From Solirubrobacteraceae bacterium (GTDB lineage Bacteria > Actinomycetota > Thermoleophilia > Solirubrobacterales > Solirubrobacteraceae), in assembly GCA_025935735.1 (NCBI GenBank), contig JAICUS010000307.1, positions 1-7,245 of the forward strand: a DNA stretch of 7,245 nucleotides, given 5' to 3'. The notes below the pieces were generated by a model. The model saw nothing but the letters and a program-made list of their open reading frames with translations, was not told the origin of the DNA and did no database searches. Made by a program: the position numbers and the translations under genes. Positions 6,178-7,245 of the stretch are shown piece after piece (position 1 is the stretch's first letter; each line of letters begins with the position of its first letter).

Positions 6178-7098
6178 TCAGGCGGCGTACCCGGCGGCGC
6201 GGCCGGACTGGGCGACGCGGTCGGCCATCTTGCGGTTGGCCTCGTCGATCATCTCGCCCTCGAAGACCGCGGCGCCGCGGCCGGCGCGGTGGGCCTCCTC
6301 GTAGGCGGCGAGCATCGCCTCGGCCCGCTCCCACTCCTCGCGCGACGGGCTGAAGACCTCGTTGACGATGGCGATCTGGCCCGGGTGGATGGTCCACTTG
6401 CCGTCCATCCCGAGCGCGCGGGCCAGCCGGGCGCGCTCGCGCAGGCCGTCGTCGTCGCCCACGCGGGCGTACGGGCCGTCGATCGCCTGGATGCCGGCCG
6501 CGCGGGCGGCCACGACGAGACGGGAGTAGACGTAGTTGAGGTGGTCGCCCGGGTAGCCCGCGGGCGCGCCGCCGATGGTGGTGACCGGGATGCCGACCGC
6601 GGCGCTGTAGTCGCCCGGGCCGAAGATCAGCGTCTGCATCCGCGGGCTGGCGGCGGCGATCGCCTCGCAGGCCAGCAGCCCCGTGGCGTCCTCGATCTGC
6701 GCCTCGATGCCGATCCGGCCGGGCTCGAGATCGCAGGCCAGCTCGATCTGGGTCAGCAGCTTGGCGGTCATCTCCACGTCGCCGGGCGTGCGGACCTTGG
6801 GCAGCATGATCGCGTCCAGGTGGCCGCCTGCCTGCTCCACCACCGCGATCAGGTCGCGGTAGTAGTGCGGCGTGTCGGTGCCGTTGACGCGCACCACGAC
6901 CGTCGTCTCGCCGAACTCCAGCGTGCGCAGCGCCTCGATCACCCGCTCGCGCGCGCCGTCTTTCTCGTCCGGCGCGACGGCGTCCTCGAGGTCGAGGAAC
7001 ACCTCGTCGGCGTCGAGCTGCGGCGCCTTGGCCAGGAAGCGCTCGCTGGAGCCGGGCACGGCGTGGCAGGAGCGGCGGGGACGCATGAAGCCGGGCAT
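6178..7098 (-). CDS. CitE/HpcH-HpaI family CoA-ester lyase-like protein
   Basis: A 306-residue TIM-barrel protein of the citrate-lyase-beta / malyl-CoA (citramalyl-CoA) lyase family, which makes or breaks a C-C bond at a CoA thioester or 2-oxoacid using Mg2+. Motifs: RPRRSCHAVPGSSERFLAKA (6-25), VFLDLEDAVAPDEK (33-46), VVVRVNG (Arg70), IMLPKV (97-102), GIEAQIEDATGL (Glu132, Mg ligand), LIFGPGDYSAAVG (Asp163, Mg ligand) and KWTIHPGQIAIVNEVFSP (234-251). The active-site set looks complete, and the length is normal. The ATG at 7098 is preferred because GTGGAGG lies about 5 bases upstream and the family N-terminus starts here. The frame stays open to an ATG at 7221, but that extension has no family similarity and overlaps the divergent glycosylase gene. 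The gene is first in the leftward cluster, with the Mo-enzyme 20 bp downstream. The substrate cannot be told; stand-alone members include malyl-, citramalyl- and methylmalyl-CoA lyases and thioesterases, so citrate lyase itself is unlikely without its alpha and gamma subunits. Confidence 0.9.
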   Translation of the reverse strand: MPGFMRPRRSCHAVPGSSERFLAKAPQLDADEVFLDLEDAVAPDEKDGARERVIEALRTLEFGETTVVVRVNGTDTPHYYRDLIAVVEQAGGHLDAIMLPKVRTPGDVEMTAKLLTQIELACDLEPGRIGIEAQIEDATGLLACEAIAAASPRMQTLIFGPGDYSAAVGIPVTTIGGAPAGYPGDHLNYVYSRLVVAARAAGIQAIDGPYARVGDDDGLRERARLARALGMDGKWTIHPGQIAIVNEVFSPSREEWERAEAMLAAYEEAHRAGRGAAVFEGEMIDEANRKMADRVAQSGRAAGYAA

Positions 7099-7100
7099 CG

Positions 7101-7106
7101 TAGCCT
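7101..7106 (+). promoter_or_regulatory. Possible -10 element for a leaderless glycosylase transcript
   Basis: TAGCCT fits the actinobacterial TAnnnT pattern, and its last base lies 7 bases before the GTG at 7114. Transcription could therefore start at or next to the start codon. No Shine-Dalgarno is visible before this GTG, which agrees with leaderless translation. The motif is short and occurs often by chance. Confidence 0.25.
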
Positions 7107-7110
7107 CCAC
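7104..7110 (-). promoter_or_regulatory. Ribosome-binding site of the CoA-ester lyase-like gene
   Basis: GTGGAGG on the minus strand ends about 5 bases before the ATG at 7098. It is the strongest such site in the window and supports 7098 over the upstream in-frame ATG at 7221. It lies within the 15-bp gap between the two divergent start codons. Confidence 0.75.
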
Positions 7111-7113
7111 GCC

Positions 7114-7245
7114 GTGCCCGAACTGCCAGAGGCCGAGCGCGCCCGGATTGCGATTGAGAACGTTCTCGATCGCAGGATTGTTCACGTTGACGATCGCGAC
7201 ACCTATGTCTGCCGCCCGCACGCCCCGGGCGAGATCGCCGCGGCG
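7114..7245 (+). CDS. Fpg/Nei-family DNA glycosylase, N-terminal part
   Basis: The first 44 codons of a formamidopyrimidine-DNA glycosylase family protein, which excises oxidised bases from DNA and nicks the strand. It starts with GTG and reads (M)PELPEAERAR. The Pro2 that forms the Schiff base and the Glu3 that acts in catalysis are both present. A DDRDTYVCRPHAPGEI stretch (26-41) follows, which I associate with an actinobacterial Fpg-like subgroup rather than classical MutM. The gene runs off the right edge, so the helix-two-turn-helix and zinc-finger parts cannot be checked. It is divergent from the lyase-like gene with 15 bp between start codons, has no visible Shine-Dalgarno, and its codons 12-26 use AT-ending codons unlike the rest of the window, where they overlap a palindrome. 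No functional link to the cluster is implied. Confidence 0.85.
   Translation, partial: MPELPEAERARIAIENVLDRRIVHVDDRDTYVCRPHAPGEIAAA
7149..7174. promoter_or_regulatory. 26-bp near-perfect palindrome, candidate operator for the leftward cluster
   Basis: The arms TGCGATTGAGAAC and GTTCTCGATCGCA are reverse complements at 12 of 13 pairs (mismatch at 7155/7168), with a 12-bp perfect core GAGAACGTTCTC and no spacer. It lies 51-76 bp upstream of the lyase-like start, where a repressor or activator site would be expected, and inside codons 12-21 of the divergent glycosylase gene. A further half-site-like CGTTGACGATCGC follows at 7185-7197. The symmetry is directly visible; the operator role is inference. 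It does not fit an actinobacterial SOS box, which has four bases between GAAC and GTTC. Confidence 0.6.

Noticed and set aside
7156..7167. SOS (LexA) box, because of GAAC/GTTC next to a DNA repair gene
   Set aside because: Actinobacterial SOS boxes have four bases between GAAC and GTTC; here there are none. The site is inside the repair gene rather than before it.
7099..7221. N-terminal extension of the CoA-ester lyase-like protein to an ATG at 7221
   Set aside because: The extension has no family similarity and is antisense to the conserved glycosylase start. The strong ribosome-binding site fits the ATG at 7098.
1..7245. CRISPR array, tRNA, rRNA, toxin-antitoxin or phage genes
   Set aside because: I saw no regularly spaced repeats, no tRNA-like arm/loop set and no proteins of those families on either strand.

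Overview
The window is very GC-rich DNA. Its codons end almost always in G or C, and long open frames run antisense to the real genes. The protein styles fit a high-GC actinobacterium; Thermoleophilia (Solirubrobacter/Conexibacter-like) is my best guess, inferred from codon use and protein flavour rather than from a marker gene.

Layout, left to right. (1) Positions 1-~101 hold the 5' end of an IS1182-like insertion sequence, transcribed leftward out of the window. (2) Positions ~102-290 are non-coding. (3) Positions 291-1371 (+) carry a broken FMN-dependent alpha-hydroxy-acid oxidase/dehydrogenase gene. It has lost about 70 central codons with a change of frame, has a second 1-nt frameshift near 928, and its last frame runs into the antisense of the next gene. 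(4) Positions 1260-7098 (-) are a tightly packed five-gene cluster read leftward. In transcription order it encodes a CitE/HpcH-type CoA-ester lyase-like protein, then the three subunits of a PaoABC-type molybdenum aldehyde oxidoreductase ([2Fe-2S] subunit, FAD/[4Fe-4S] subunit, molybdopterin subunit), then a sugar-porter family MFS transporter. The Mo-enzyme genes overlap by ATGA at both junctions. The outer gaps are 20 and 43 bp, so one transcript is likely. (5) Positions 7114-7245 (+) are the start of an Fpg/Nei-family DNA glycosylase gene, divergent from the lyase gene with only 15 bp between the two start codons.

How the parts may work together (inference). The cluster looks like a small catabolic or detoxification unit. 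The transporter brings in a sugar or polyol-like compound, the lyase-like protein cleaves or forms a C-C bond at a CoA ester or 2-oxoacid, and the Mo-enzyme oxidises an aldehyde to an acid. The Mo-enzyme subunit carrying the signal peptide in E. coli lacks one here, so this complex should be cytoplasmic. The broken hydroxy-acid oxidase could once have served the same substrate range. No substrate can be named from the sequence.

The most unusual non-genic signal is a 26-bp near-perfect palindrome (7149-7174), with a third copy of its half-site nearby. It lies inside the first codons of the glycosylase gene, 51-76 bp upstream of the lyase start. Codon choice there is AT-ending, unlike the rest of the window. 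I read it as a probable operator for the five-gene cluster embedded in the neighbouring coding sequence. I did not find a clearly new defence or mobile system.
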